Part shown: piece after piece, positions 48,780-60,885 of the stretch
How the letters are laid out: the number at the start of each line of letters is the position of its first letter
Position numbering within the stretch: position 1 is the first letter of the stretch
Notes under the pieces: model-generated
Database searches by the model: none
Told to the model about the DNA's origin: nothing
Seen by the model: only the letters and a program-made list of their open reading frames with translations
Position numbers and translations under genes: made by a program
Assembly: GCF_025698545.1 (NCBI RefSeq)
Contig: NC_068570.1
Location: forward strand, 56,315,924 to 56,379,923
DNA from: Gossypium raimondii
Lineage: Eukaryota; Streptophyta; Magnoliopsida; Malvales; Malvaceae
Reading direction: 5' to 3'
DNA: 64,000 nucleotides

Positions 48780-49600
48780 AGATGTGCCTAGTTTAAGTAA
48801 AGTCTAGACCTAATGTATAATAGGAGTCTCTTCTCTATTGACTTAGTGAGCCATGTTTAACAAATTCTAACAAAAATCTCAAAACTCATTTACTAAAGAG
48901 GACAATAATGAACAGTGAATAAGCTCATATGGAACAGAAATGGAGTGAAACAGATGGTCGCTACCTTCCCCTTCGAAAACCCATTTTCCCATCCTCATAA
49001 CCAAGAGAGGGAATAATATTTTAATCAAAACTACGAACAAATAGATAGCTAGGCATCAAAGGTTTGCAATTAAGTAAAAGTCTTGATCTAATGGATTACA
49101 AAAAGGAAAAATTTTTCATTGATTATATTCATCGAACAAAATGTTCGATTCACTTAGCAACACGCGCAAAACAAATTCAAACAGAATCTTAAAACTAAAT
49201 TATTAAAGAAACCATGTTTAAACAGTGAATAAGCTTGTATAGGGGGGGGGGGGAATGTAACAAAATGGACCATCACTCCCTTTCCCTTCAAAAGCCAATT
49301 TTTATTCCATTCTTCCAAACAAGAGAAAGAAAAAGATTTCAATCAAAACTATTAAGAAAGATACAGCTAGACGTCAAAGGGTTTTTTTCTTTTTTTTTTT
49401 GAAGGAAAATTATTGATTGCCTAAATTCATCTAACAATTCGTTCCATTAGCTTAGCAACTCGCATGAAACGAATTCTAACATAATCTTAAAACTCATTTA
49501 CTTTAGAAGCCAAGTTTAGATGGTGGATAAGCTCGTTTTCCTTCAAAAACCCTTTTTTTCCATCCTTCCAAACAAGAGAAAGAAGGAAAATTATTTAATC
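48780..49600 (+). repeat. Three diverged ~300-bp tandem repeats in the leader intron of ZRF1 copy B
   Basis: CTTAG(C/T)(A/G)A followed by AAC(A/G)AATTCTAACA-type text, TTAAAACT(C/A)A, GTGAATAAGCT and CCAAACAAGAGA recurs with anchors at 48842, 49153 and 49451 (periods about 311 and 298 bp). A 12-G homopolymer lies at 49242-49253. Confidence 0.75.
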
Positions 49601-49869
49601 AATTATGATAAAACGCTTCACACCCAATCACAAATGAAACAATATTATTTAAACCCTATATTCTCGTTCATTAAGAAAACATATAATAACTTCTTTTATC
49701 TTCCCCTTTCAGTTTTTTTCTCATACACAAACCGTTTCTTCCCATATTCCCTACAATCTAACCTTCGAATTCAACAATTTGTTCCATTACATGCTTTTCT
49801 TTCTTCATTCAAGTTTGAACACAAAAAAACTAAAAATACACAACAACAATCAAGAAAAACTAGGGTTAC

Positions 49870-49960
49870 CTTGGATTAACGTGGCGAGGAGGCAATGGAT
49901 GTTATTGGTGACGCAGTTTCTTTTGATCTGAAACTCGGGAATTACATATGTGTATATATA
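49870..49960 (-). promoter_or_regulatory. Non-coding first exon and TATA region of ZRF1 copy B
   Basis: Matches the copy A exon at 35831-35930 (donor GTAACC after GTTAATCCAAG). The TATA-rich tract near 49953-49960 is shortened to TATATATAG. Confidence 0.5.
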
Positions 49961-50139
49961 GTATAGGGAAAAGGGTAAATGAGTCGACTCCTGGCCGAGT
50001 AGGGAAGATAAGCAGGGTATGCAGTTGGGACACTTGGGCTAGCCCAAATCTTAAGCCTAATTACTGAAAACAGGGGCGCATTTTCTTTTTTCTTTTTCAC
50101 TTATTATGTACAAAATTTAATTAGTTGAGATTATACCTT

Positions 50140-50690
50140 ATCATGAGTCGAGTCGGATTTGGTCCATGCAAATGTAAAATTTTAAGTTTAGATTAGCTCA
50201 AAAAATGAGTCTAAAATTTTATCCAAGTTTAACTCAGATAAAAAATACTAAACCCGAGCTCGGCTCGGCTCGCTTATATTATTTTTTATATATAAAAATA
50301 AATTTAAAAAATATAATACATCAGATACACTAAAATAATAGTAATTTAGCAAGCAAATATCTCTAAAATAATAGTAAAATTAATAATAAAATAAAAATTA
50401 TATAATATCCAAATAATAGCAATATAATAGCAAAACAACTACAAAACAATAACAAATAGCAGAAAACAACAACAAACAATAGCAGGGGAAATTTTTTAAG
50501 CAAATTTATATCAGGTCGGGCTCAAGCTAAAAAATATTATCCTAGGCCCAATTCGTTTAAAAGCAATGCCTTATTCTTTGTCTAAGCTCATTTTTCAGGC
50601 CTATATTTTTGCCCAAAACTTCTTACTTTTTGGGTCAACCTTCGTGTTTGGGCAAGTAACCCGTCTCATTATCAAGTCTAGTTAAAATAT
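50140..50690 (+). repeat. Dispersed repeat family R1, copy 3
   Basis: Colinear with 36060-36720: AAAATGAGTCTAAAATTTTA, GCAAGCAAATATCTCTAAAA, TATATAATATCCAAATAATA, and a CAAAACAACTACAAAACAA tract. Confidence 0.6.
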
Positions 50691-50930
50691 ACTTTTTATT
50701 TAAAGAAATTTGGTAAAAACATCTTTTTGGTCCCTCTTGATTTTGATTTTGATAAAATTGATCATTCTCTAAAAAATTTGGAGCAATTTAATCCCTGAAA
50801 TTTTCGAAAGTGAACAAATAAGGGCAATTAAATACAATATTAATGCTTTCCATCAATTGTACATAATTTTGGTTGGTATAATAAAAAATTTAATCTTTAA
50901 TGTTTATATATTTTACACGAATGTTGACGG

Positions 50931-52285
50931 AATGTGTAATTATTACGGGCTGAATTGTTAAATCATTATGAAATTGACAAAATGTATAAACTTACAAGCT
51001 AAATTCGATAAATCATGACCGAATTGCCAAAACGAGGACAAAATTTATTATTATACCAATCAAAATTATGTACAATTATCCTTATTTGCTTGCTTTCTAA
51101 ATTGACAATGATTAAATTATTTCAATTTTTGAGGACCAATTTACATAATATTTAAATTAAAAGGGACTAGAAAATCTTTTTACCAATAAATTTCTATATA
51201 ATATTTTTAATTTATTAAAACTACTCAAAATTAAAATTTTATTCGATTCGAATCGAATAACCATACAAGGAAGAACATTAACCATAAAAGAAGGTGAAAT
51301 TATATTTTCACATTAATAATTATAAATTTGTAAGATAATTTAATGATAAAATTACCCTTTTGATCTTTCAAGGGTGATTTATATAGGGTTTTAGGGTTAA
51401 CTTTACGTGATTGTCACATAAAATCTTGGAAGATTTTTGTGAAAGTCTAAAATAAGGAAGTGGCAGATTATGCTATTGTGACACGAGACGCCCTTAATTT
51501 TTTTCATTTTTCTGGGCTTGAAGTTATGTGTCGCAACATAATGGTATGTCTGTCGCGACATGACCTGCAATTTCAAAATCTTTTCGCTTCGCAGTTCTAT
51601 GTTGCAACGCAAATGAATCTTTTTCACAACAAGCACTGAAAGGTTAATAATTCGTATTCTCGAATCGTATCGAACTCATTGGGCTATGCTTAATCACCTT
51701 AAACTACTTTTAAAACCACTCTCACTACTCATTGGACTCATTGAGTTGTTACGGGTTAACTCGATATCAACTCAGTATTGTTGACAATATCATGAGAGAT
51801 AAAGAGAGTAAAGAACAAAGAAAATATGGTAAGCAATAGAGAATATTTTATTGATCAATAGATTTTTACAAAGTACATCCACTTAATATAATATATTGAT
51901 GTGTTATTATTAATTAATTTAATTTTTCTCACAATTTAATCAGTTTTTCATTTTAATATTTACATACTATATATGTTATTATTAATTAATTTAAAAATAC
52001 CATAATAAATAATTATAGTTTTTTAATATTCTTAAATTTAAAATTTTATTTTAATATACATTAATATTTTTAAATACATGCTTATATTTTCATATGCTTG
52101 TTATAGAATTTTTAGGTAAATTATTATTTAAGAATACACAAATATACCAGTAAATGTTCCTATTTATTTAAATATTTAATAACTAGGGTTTTCTATCAGA
52201 TGAAAGCAGAACGATTTTAGGTGGTTTCAATCCCACTGGCAAATTGAAGTCTTTCTTTCTCTGCATTGGTTCCCGTTTCTGAACT
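50931..52285. other. Spacer upstream of SPT6L
   Basis: Contains a repeat fragment with TGTCGCAACATAATGG and TGTCGCGACATGAC text (51480-51620), of the kind seen in degraded plant LTR elements, and the SPT6L leader. No reverse transcriptase or other coding sequence is visible. Confidence 0.45.
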
Positions 52286-55200
52286 ATGGGCAAAAACGTG
52301 GTGTCTGACGAAGGTGATACCGTTATAAGCTTTTTTGGTTTTTTTTGGCTAACGAACCCTTAAATTTTCTTACAATTTTTTTTTTGTTTTGGGTTTGGGG
52401 GTTCAATGCGTGTAGAGGAGTTGGAACTCGACGAAGATGGAGAGCCCATTGAGGGAGACACACTCAATGGCCGCGACCCTGACGACGACGACGAAGAAGA
52501 AGACGGTATAGCTTGTTTCTGATATCCAATTTCTCCTTTCAATATTGGGGATCTTTTTTTGAGTTCTGAATTCGTTTTTTATTTATTTAAATTTTTAGAG
52601 AAACAATGAGAATGAAAGTAAAATTAGGGCTGAATGCCATGATGGGTGTTATATTTTGCTCATTTGGGCGGGAGGGTGTTCTTCAGTTTTGTCTGGGTTC
52701 ATAAATTCGTTGTAGTTATTTGATTATTTATTTTTGTTTTGAACAGATGAGGGGCAAGATGAATATGAGAATGATGGATTCATAGTTGATGATGTGGAGG
52801 ATGAAGAGGTAGATGAAGCTGAAGAGAGGGAAGATAGCGATGAGGAGAGGCGGAAAAAAAAGAAAAAAAGAAAGAAGAAGTGAGTATTTTTCCTCCATTG
52901 ATGCTATGCTACTGCTACATTTTCTGTAAAATGAAGATGAGATATTATTAGTATTTTGTTTATTTAGTTTAAAAAAGCTTCATATCATTTTATTAGTCAG
53001 AGAGGGTAGTTTAGCTAATTTCTGATGATGCTTGTATCAATGTTTTCAGGGAAGCTGAGGACCTTGATGAAGATGACTATGAGCTCCTCCGGGAGAATGA
53101 CGTTAATGTACCAAAGGTTGTTAGATTTGATTCCCTGCCCCGAAGAAATAAAAAATGATGATTGTTAAGTTCTATGAGTGTAATTTTATCTCATTTAAGT
53201 TCTTTTAGTTTTGCTGAATTAATGTTAGATTTGATCATAGTGATTATTTTTGTATAATTTGTTTCCCTGCGCAACTATTTTACCTATATAATTGAGCTTT
53301 CTGCTTCACAATTTTTTCCAGGGTAGCAAGAAATTTAAGCGGCTAAAAAAGGCTCAAAGGGATTTAGATGGGATACGATATGGGCTCTCTGATGATGAGT
53401 TTGATGGTAGCATGAAGGGTGGAGCAACTGCTGAGGAAAAGCTTAAGCGTACCTTATTTGGCGATGATGATGGTTTGTATATTTAGCATAGCATCCATTA
53501 TCATTATCATTTGAATTCAGTTTTAAATAACTGGTTGGCATATGTAATATTTTAGGGCAACCTCTTGAAGATCTTCCTGAAGATGAAGAACAAATAGAAG
53601 AGGAAGAGGATGGAGATATGGGTGAAGAAGATGAAATGGCAGACTTTATTGTAGAAGAAGATGATGTGCCTGGGGCTTCTGTTAGGTACAACCTATGTGC
53701 TGCATGAATATGCCAATCCCTTTTGTACTTTAATTTTGGAAGTCCCTTGAAGTAACTTGTTTTGTAGACGGAAGAAGATGAAGAATAAGAAATCAAGGCA
53801 TGCATTTGATGTTTCGTCATCTGCTTTAAAGGAAGCTCAAGATATATTTGGTGATGTTGATGAACTCCTGCAGCTACGCAAACAGGGATTAGATTATAGT
53901 GATCAGAAAGAAAGGAGACTTGAAGATCAATTCGAACCCACTGTTCTTTCTGAAAAGTATATGACAGTAAAGGATGATGAAATTCGGACGATTGATCTTC
54001 CAGAAAGAATGCAGGTTTGTTGATGTAGTTATTAATGTTCTAACTATTTATTTCCTTGATCTCTCTTAACACAAGTCGATTGGCTTCACATTTGTTTTTG
54101 TAGATTTCTGAGGAAAGCACTGGCAGTCCTCCAATGGATGAAGAGAGCATAATAGAAGAGAGCAACTGGATGCATAAACAGCTTACAAGTGGTGCAGTAC
54201 CGTTATTTGGTAAAGAAAGGATGGATCTTTCTATAAACAAGGATGACATCATGAGGTTTTTGGACCTAACACATGTGCAGAAATTAGATGTACGACTTAC
54301 TGATTTGATTGATACATGACTACTGTTGCACTGCTTTCGTTTTTCTTAGTATTCTTTCTTTCAGATTCCCTTTATTGCGATGTATCGCAAGGAGCAGTGC
54401 CTAAGTCTGCTGCAAGATCCTGGGCCACATGAGGTTGATGATGTTGATCAGGAAAAATCTGATAAAAAACCTACAATAAAGTGGCACAAGGTAACTAATC
54501 AAAATTTTTTTTATTGTGTATCTAATCAACTTCAGAAGTTTATTCCTGTTAATAATGGATACTATGCTTCATTTTAGGTACTTTGGGCAATTCAGGATTT
54601 GGACCGGAAATGGCTGCTTCTTCAAAAGAGGAAGAGTGGCCTTCAGTCACATTATAGTAAGCGATTTGAAGAAGAATCTCGTCGGATATATGATGAGACA
54701 AGACTTAACTTGAACCAACAACTTTTTGAGTCAATTCTTAAAGATCTCAAGGATGCAGAATCAGAAAGGGAAGTTGATGATGTTGATGCCAAGTTTAACT
54801 TGCATTTCCCACCAGGTGAGGTTGGTGCAGATGAAGGTCAATATAAGAGGCCAAAGAGGAGATCACAATATAGTATTTGCTATAAGGCTGGTCTCTGGGA
54901 GGTTGCAAGCAAGTTTGGATACAGTGCTCAGCAACTTGGATCTCAGCTATCTCTTGAAAAGTTGGTAAGTGTGCTTGGTTAATTTCTGTTATATTCTATT
55001 GAGAGATCTAATGCTCATTCTTTGATTGTAGCCTGTTGATGAGTTGGAAGATCCTAAGGAGATACCAGAAGAGATGGCTTCAAACTTTACATGTGCAATG
55101 TTTGAGACTCCACAATCTGTCCTCAAAGGAGCCAGACATATGGTATACAGTGTTCTTCTTATGAGCAAACAAGTACTACTGTTGACCATAACAACCTTGT

Positions 55201-58200
55201 TTTATCATGTCTACTTATTTATTGTTTTTCCTCTAGGCGGCGCTTGAGATAAGTTGTGAGCCATCTGTCAAGAAATATGTTCGTAATATTTATATGGAGA
55301 ATGCTGTAGTATCAACCAGTCCAACATCTGATGGAAAAATAGCCATAGATTCTTTCCATCAGTTTGCTGGTGTTAAGTGGCTGCGGGAAAAACCATTGAG
55401 CAAATTTGAGGACGCACAGTGGCTTCTAATCCAGAAGGCTGAAGAGGAGAAGCTTCTTCAAGTAACTTTTAAGCTGCCAGAAAAAATTATGGATGACTTG
55501 ATTAAAGAATGTAACGAAAGATATCTCAGTAATGGCGTTAGTAAATCTGCTCAACAATGGAATGAACAGAGAAAGCAGATACTGAATGATGCTCTTTTTG
55601 GTTTCCTTTTGCCATCGATGGAGAAAGAAGCGAGATCCTTGTTGGCTAGTGGAGCTAAGAACTGGTTACTTTTGGAATATGGCAAGGATTTGTGGAATAA
55701 AGTTTCCGTGGGGCCTTATCAAAAGAAGGAAAATGATATTAATTCTGAAGAGGAAGCTGCACCACGTGTCATGGCATGCTGTTGGGGCCCTGGGAAGCCT
55801 GCAACTACTTTTGTGATGTTAGATTCATCCGGAGAGGTGCTTGATGTGCTTTACACTGGTTCTCTTACATTACGGTCTCAAAATGTTAATGACCAGCAAC
55901 GCAAGAAAAATGATCAGCAGCGTGTTTTGAAGTTTATGACTGATCATCAACCACATGTTGTTGTTCTTGGAGCTGTGAATTTGTCTTGTACCCGTTTGAA
56001 AGATGATATTTATGAGGTAGGCTTATCATTGTTGAGCTGTAGGCTTTCTTTTCCACTTATCTGAAATAGTCTCCTTTAGCTTTATGTTTTAGTTTTGTTT
56101 TTCTTGGTTAATTTCTTTTTGTTGTTATTTTAGCAAAATATTAGTTTAGCATGTCTCTACCACTTCTAAGTTTGCAGGTCTTTGTTTGAGATGTGTCTCA
56201 CTTTGTTAAGGCCTATTGTCATTTAAGTCCCTTTCAGTGAATTTCTTATCTTCTAATGGTAAATCTTTTTTTTTTGGGAACCGTCTAAAGGTAAATCTTA
56301 CTTGTCCTCATAAAAAGACCCACATGTTATCAAGAACAAATTTCTGTACTTGTCCTCTTGAAAGGACCCAAATTACTTGCTGAAATACTTGCTTCAAGCA
56401 TCCTGATTAACTATAATAATGGAACTGTAATTGTTTATGAAGTTGTTGGGTTCTCAATTTTTAATTGTCTTGTATAGTTGGTCCTTTTATTCCTTGTGCT
56501 TATTTAGTATATTCCATTGTTATCAGATCATATTCTGATATCAAGTATAATGTCATTTTTTGCAGAACGAATGAATTTTCAGTGTTCAATAAGTTGTGCT
56601 TCTTAAATGGTCTGTTCTTCATGCTATTTGCTGCTTATGTAGTTTATGTCTTCTTTACCAGATTATTTTTAAGATGGTGGAGGAAAATCCTAGAGATGTT
56701 GGGCATGAAATGGATGAGCTGAGCATTGTATATGGGGATGAGTCTCTACCCCGTCTCTATGAAAATTCTCGGATTTCAGCGGATCAGTTACCTGGCACAT
56801 CAGGTGAATAGATCTTCATTCACGATATTCTGCCTGTAGTTTTTGAATTGTTGTTAGGTATGCAAGTTTCTATCCATCTTGATTTATTGATGATCTAGTC
56901 CATTATAAATATTGTCAGGCATTGTTAAACGGGCTGTTGCTCTTGGGCGTTATCTTCAAAATCCACTGGCAATGGTTGCAACTCTTTGTGGCCCTGAGAA
57001 GGAAATATTGTCTTGGAAGCTTAATCCTATGGAGAACTTTCTAACAGCAGATGAGAAGTATAGCATGATTGAACAGGTTTTGGTTGATGTCGCAAACCAG
57101 GTTGGCCTTGATGTTAATTTGGCTGCAAGCCATGAATGGTTGTTTGCTCCTTTGCAATTCATTTCCGGAATTGGGAGTAGAAAGGCAGCATCACTGCAGA
57201 GGTCATTAGTAAGAGTTGGAACAATTTTCAGTCGAAAAGACTTTTTGCAAGCCCATGGACTTGGGAAGAAGGTTTTTGTCAATGCAGTAGCCTTTCTACG
57301 TGTCCGTCGGAGTGGGCTTGCTGCCAATAGCAGCCAGTTCATTGATTTGTTGGATGACACTAGAATACATCCAGAATCTTATCTTGTTGCCCAGGAATTG
57401 GCCAAAGATGTTTACGATGAGGATTTTAAAGGTGACAATGATGAGGATGATGCATTGGAAATGGCAATAGAACATGTTAGGGACCGACCAAGTTTGTTAA
57501 AAAGCCTTCGTCTTGATAACTATCTAGAAAGCAAGAAGCGCGGGAATAAGAGGGAGACCTTTTTTGATATAAGAAGGGAATTAATTCAGGGCTTTCAGGA
57601 TTGGCGGAAACCATATAAAGAACCAAGTCAAGATGAGGAGTTCTACATGATTTCAGGTGAAACTGAGGATACCCTGGCAGAAGGCCGGGTTGTGCAAGCA
57701 ACAGTTCGCAGAGTGCAAGGTGGACGGGCTATTTGTGCACTTGAATCTGGATTAACTGGGATGATTATGAAAGAAGACTATGCAGATGACTCGAGAGATA
57801 TTGTCGAGTTGTCTGATAGGCTGCATGAAGGTGACATCTTGACATGCAAGATCAAATCAATTCAAAAGAATAGGTATCAGGTGTTCCTGGTTTGTAAAGA
57901 CAGTGAGATGAGAAGCCGACACCAGCATGTCCAGAACCTTGACCCTTACTACCATGAGGAGCGAAGCAGCATACAGAGTGACCAAGAGAAAGCTCGTAAA
58001 GAGAGGGAAATGGCCAAGAAACATTTTAAGCCGAGGATGATTGTCCATCCACGCTTCCAAAATATTACTGCTGATGAAGCTATTGAGGTAAGTTTTTTTA
58101 GTAATTAACTTTTTAAGTTTACCTTTGATTGGTTTGAATTAATTTTAAGTTCACCCTTGTCTGTGGTCATATAGTATATTCTATAAGTTCAAAAGAATAA

Positions 58201-60885
58201 ATATAAACTCTTCTCAATTTCTTTGTTCCAACTTCCAGTCTTGCAATAATATTATTTCAACCTTAATGCATCTTTTGTGTGCAAAAAGAAAATACAAAAT
58301 TAACAAATGATGACTTGATTGTTTGTGATGATGTTGCACGTTAGGCAGGTTTTGGATTGATAACCCTGTTTTGATGAATATGTAATGGTAAATAAGTAGA
58401 CCAGTTGCTGTAACCTGAGGTATCCAAACATCTAATAATACAATTAATCCCATAGAATATACAAAATTAACAAATGATGACTTGATTGTTTGATGATGTT
58501 GCACATTTGGCAGCTTTTGGATGCATTTATTATCCAAGGCAGCTTGTGGTTGCTTAAAGCCATGACACCTTGCTTCCTTCTCAAATATGAAATATCTGCA
58601 ATCTCATTTTGTTTTGCTTCTTTAAACTAATGTCTGACTATATATTTGGATTTAATCATGTTTTTCTTTTCTTGTGTTGGGCAGTATTTATCCGATAAGG
58701 ATCCTGGAGAAAGCATCATCCGTCCCAGTTCTCGTGGGCCTTCTTTTCTAACCTTAACTCTCAAAGTTTATAATGGAGTTTATGCTCACAAGGATATAGT
58801 TGAAGGTGGAAAAGAACACAAGGACATTACCAGCCTGCTCCGCATTGGGAAGACGTTGAAAATTGGGGAAGACACTTTTGAGGATTTGGACGAGGTAAGT
58901 CATTCTCTTAATTCTTATTTTCCTGGGTTTTTCTGATATATGCCTTAAACTTTGCAAGGGATGTGAATAAATTGGAAATAACCATATAGGCATTTTGCTT
59001 AATTGGGAGAGAGGTTGCAGTAAGAATCTTGTGCATTTGTAGAAACAATGGCTGATCATAAACTGGAAGACAGATTTCAGGGTTAGAACATAGATGCTGA
59101 AGAATTGAATGTTGATTGTTTTTTGGTTGTTATCATCATATAAAAAACCTGTTTGTCAATGCCTTAAACCTTGAGGACTTACACTGGAGGATTCTGAACT
59201 TTTAATTGACTGTTCTTCTTGCATGGGCAAGAATTCATGGTTGCCCCTTGATGTGTTTGGCTTTAAAGCTGTATGGATCATCTTAATAAAAATGAACTAA
59301 ATGATATTTATTCATTATCTTTGAATGCAGAAGCCCCCTAAACAAAATTAGGAAGAAACCATTAACATTGAAAATCTGTTTTTTTTGAATAAATTGTTGT
59401 AACATAAAATGATATATTGCAAGGCATAAGAATGCATGTAATGGATTTCTTTTGAATGCATTTAAATTGCAGGTAATGGATCGATATGTCGACCCCCTTG
59501 TGTCTCATCTGAAGGCGATGCTGAGTTATCGCAAGTTCAGGAAGGGAACTAAAGTAGAGGTTGATGAGCTTCTAAAGATTGAGAAATCAGAGTATCCTAT
59601 GAGAATAGTGTATTGCTTTGGCATTTCTCATGAACATCCTGGCACTTTTATTCTTACTTATATACGGACTTCGAATCCACATCACGAGTATATTGGCTTA
59701 TATCCTAAGGGATTCAAGTTCCGAAAAAGGATGTTCGAGGACATTGATCGTCTGGTTGCTTATTTCCAGAAGCATATTGACGATCCACAGCATGAGTCAG
59801 CTCAATCAATTAGATCAGTTGCGGCAATGGTACCAATGCGGAGCCCTGCTGCTGATGGCTCTTCTGGGGGATCTATGGGTGGTTGGAAAGGGCATTCTCA
59901 TGACAGGGGTCAATCTTCCACTCCAGGTTCTAGAACAGGTAAACATTGAAATAACCAGTTATTGTTTGTGTTAAAAATATCTATTAAATGCATCTCCGTT
60001 TACTGAGTACCACTTGAGTATGACATACTGACATTTTCGAATTCTCCACTAGTTCTTCTATTAGTCTTTTGAATGTGAACTGCCAAAGTTTGTTTGACAA
60101 TGGAAAAGCCAGCCTGATTCCGAACCATTTGACTACATGTTTCAGTAAATACATCTTTTTAGTTTTGACTAATTATTTAGCTTTTGTTGAATTTTTATAA
60201 TTTTCTTGCAGTAAATAAATGAAGTTCATTCGTTGTGCGAGAAAATTAGTAATAATTGCCTGTACATTAGAAAAACTTCGAATTAAGCTACCTAGAATGT
60301 TGCTCCCTTTATTTGTATGCATTCCTGTATATTCAAGTTTTGTCTAATTTGTGGTCAATTTGGTTGTTTCATGTAGGTCGTGGCCGAGATGGGCATCAAA
60401 GTGGTGCTCCACGTGGTGGTCGTGGACGTGGTAGGGGTGGCTCGTATAACAGCAACCGGGGGCGTAACAATGGGCAAGATTCATCTTACGATGATACCCC
60501 CAAATGGGATTCAGGTAGCAGCAAGAAAGGGGATGATGGTGGTTGGGGCAGTTTCCCGGGAGCTAAAGTTCAAAACTCTCCAGGTACAGACGCTTTCCCT
60601 GGTGGTTGGGGTGCTTCTGGAACTGAAAGTGGAGGTGGCAGCGGCAGTGGCTGGGGTGCTTCTGGAACTGAAAGTGGAAATGGCAATGGCAGCGGCAGTG
60701 GCTGGGGTGGCAGTGGCGGTGGCAGTGGTTGGGGTGCTTCTGGAACTGAAAGTGGAGGTGGCAATGGCAGCGGCAGTGGTTGGGGTGGTGGTAGTGGAGG
60801 TTGGGACCAAGCAAGTGGTGGTACTGACAATGGGGGTTCTGGCTGGGGATCTGCTCCCAAGAGCGGTAATTCTGGTGGTTGGTGA
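52286..60885 (+). CDS. SPT6L: SPT6-like transcription elongation factor with a C-terminal GW-repeat tail
   Basis: Seventeen coding exons keep frame: 52286-52313, 52416-52505, 52747-52879, 53050-53116, 53322-53472, 53556-53685, 53768-54014, 54104-54289, 54365-54490, 54578-54964, 55032-55142, 55237-56016, 56662-56803, 56919-58087, 58685-58894, 59473-59938 and 60377-60885, giving 1,643 aa, close to Arabidopsis SPT6L. Order: very acidic N-terminus (1-210); helical core; YqgF-like domain (about 730); helix-hairpin-helix FISGIGSRKAASLQRSL (about 940); S1 domain near 1113 (EGRVVQATVRRV); tandem SH2 from about 1250 (GESIIRPSSRG); Gly/Arg and GW/WG-rich tail (1475-1643). SPT6 is a histone chaperone travelling with RNA polymerase II; the tandem SH2 binds the phosphorylated polymerase linker. 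The GW tail of the plant protein can act as an Argonaute hook (established for SPT6L/KTF1-type tails). The first exon codes only nine residues plus one base, chosen because MGKNVVSDE joins in frame to the acidic exon. Confidence 0.97.
58291..58520 (+). repeat. Direct repeat in SPT6L intron 14
   Basis: ATACAAAATTAACAAATGAT, followed by GACTTGATTGTTTG and GATGATGTTGCAC, occurs at about 58291 and again at about 58458. The copies are about 167 bp apart and about 60 bp long. Confidence 0.8.
60595..60815 (+). repeat. In-frame Gly/Ser/Trp tandem repeats in the last SPT6L exon
   Basis: The unit GGGGTGCTTCTGGAACTGAA, encoding WGASGTES, recurs near 60608, 60652 and 60731, separated by GGCAGCGGCAGTGG(C/T)TGG blocks. 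Each block adds a GW/WG pair. Confidence 0.9.

Larger units (their letters stand above)
45047..50930 (-). repeat. Segmental duplication, block B (ZRF1 gene plus flanks, with insertions)
   Basis: Counterpart of 32915-36930. Colinear through the CDS, the proximal leader (to about 47640), the distal leader exon (49861-50060) and repeat R1. The interval 47652-49860 is not found in block A and replaces about 285 bp of it. Confidence 0.85.

Noticed and set aside
51400-51660. Possible LTR-retrotransposon remnant with TGTCGCGACATG text
   Set aside because: No paired LTRs, primer-binding site or reverse-transcriptase coding sequence; kept only as a note in the spacer.
52360-52542. Minus-strand Ser-rich ORF
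   Set aside because: Mirror of the Asp/Glu-rich second exon of SPT6L.
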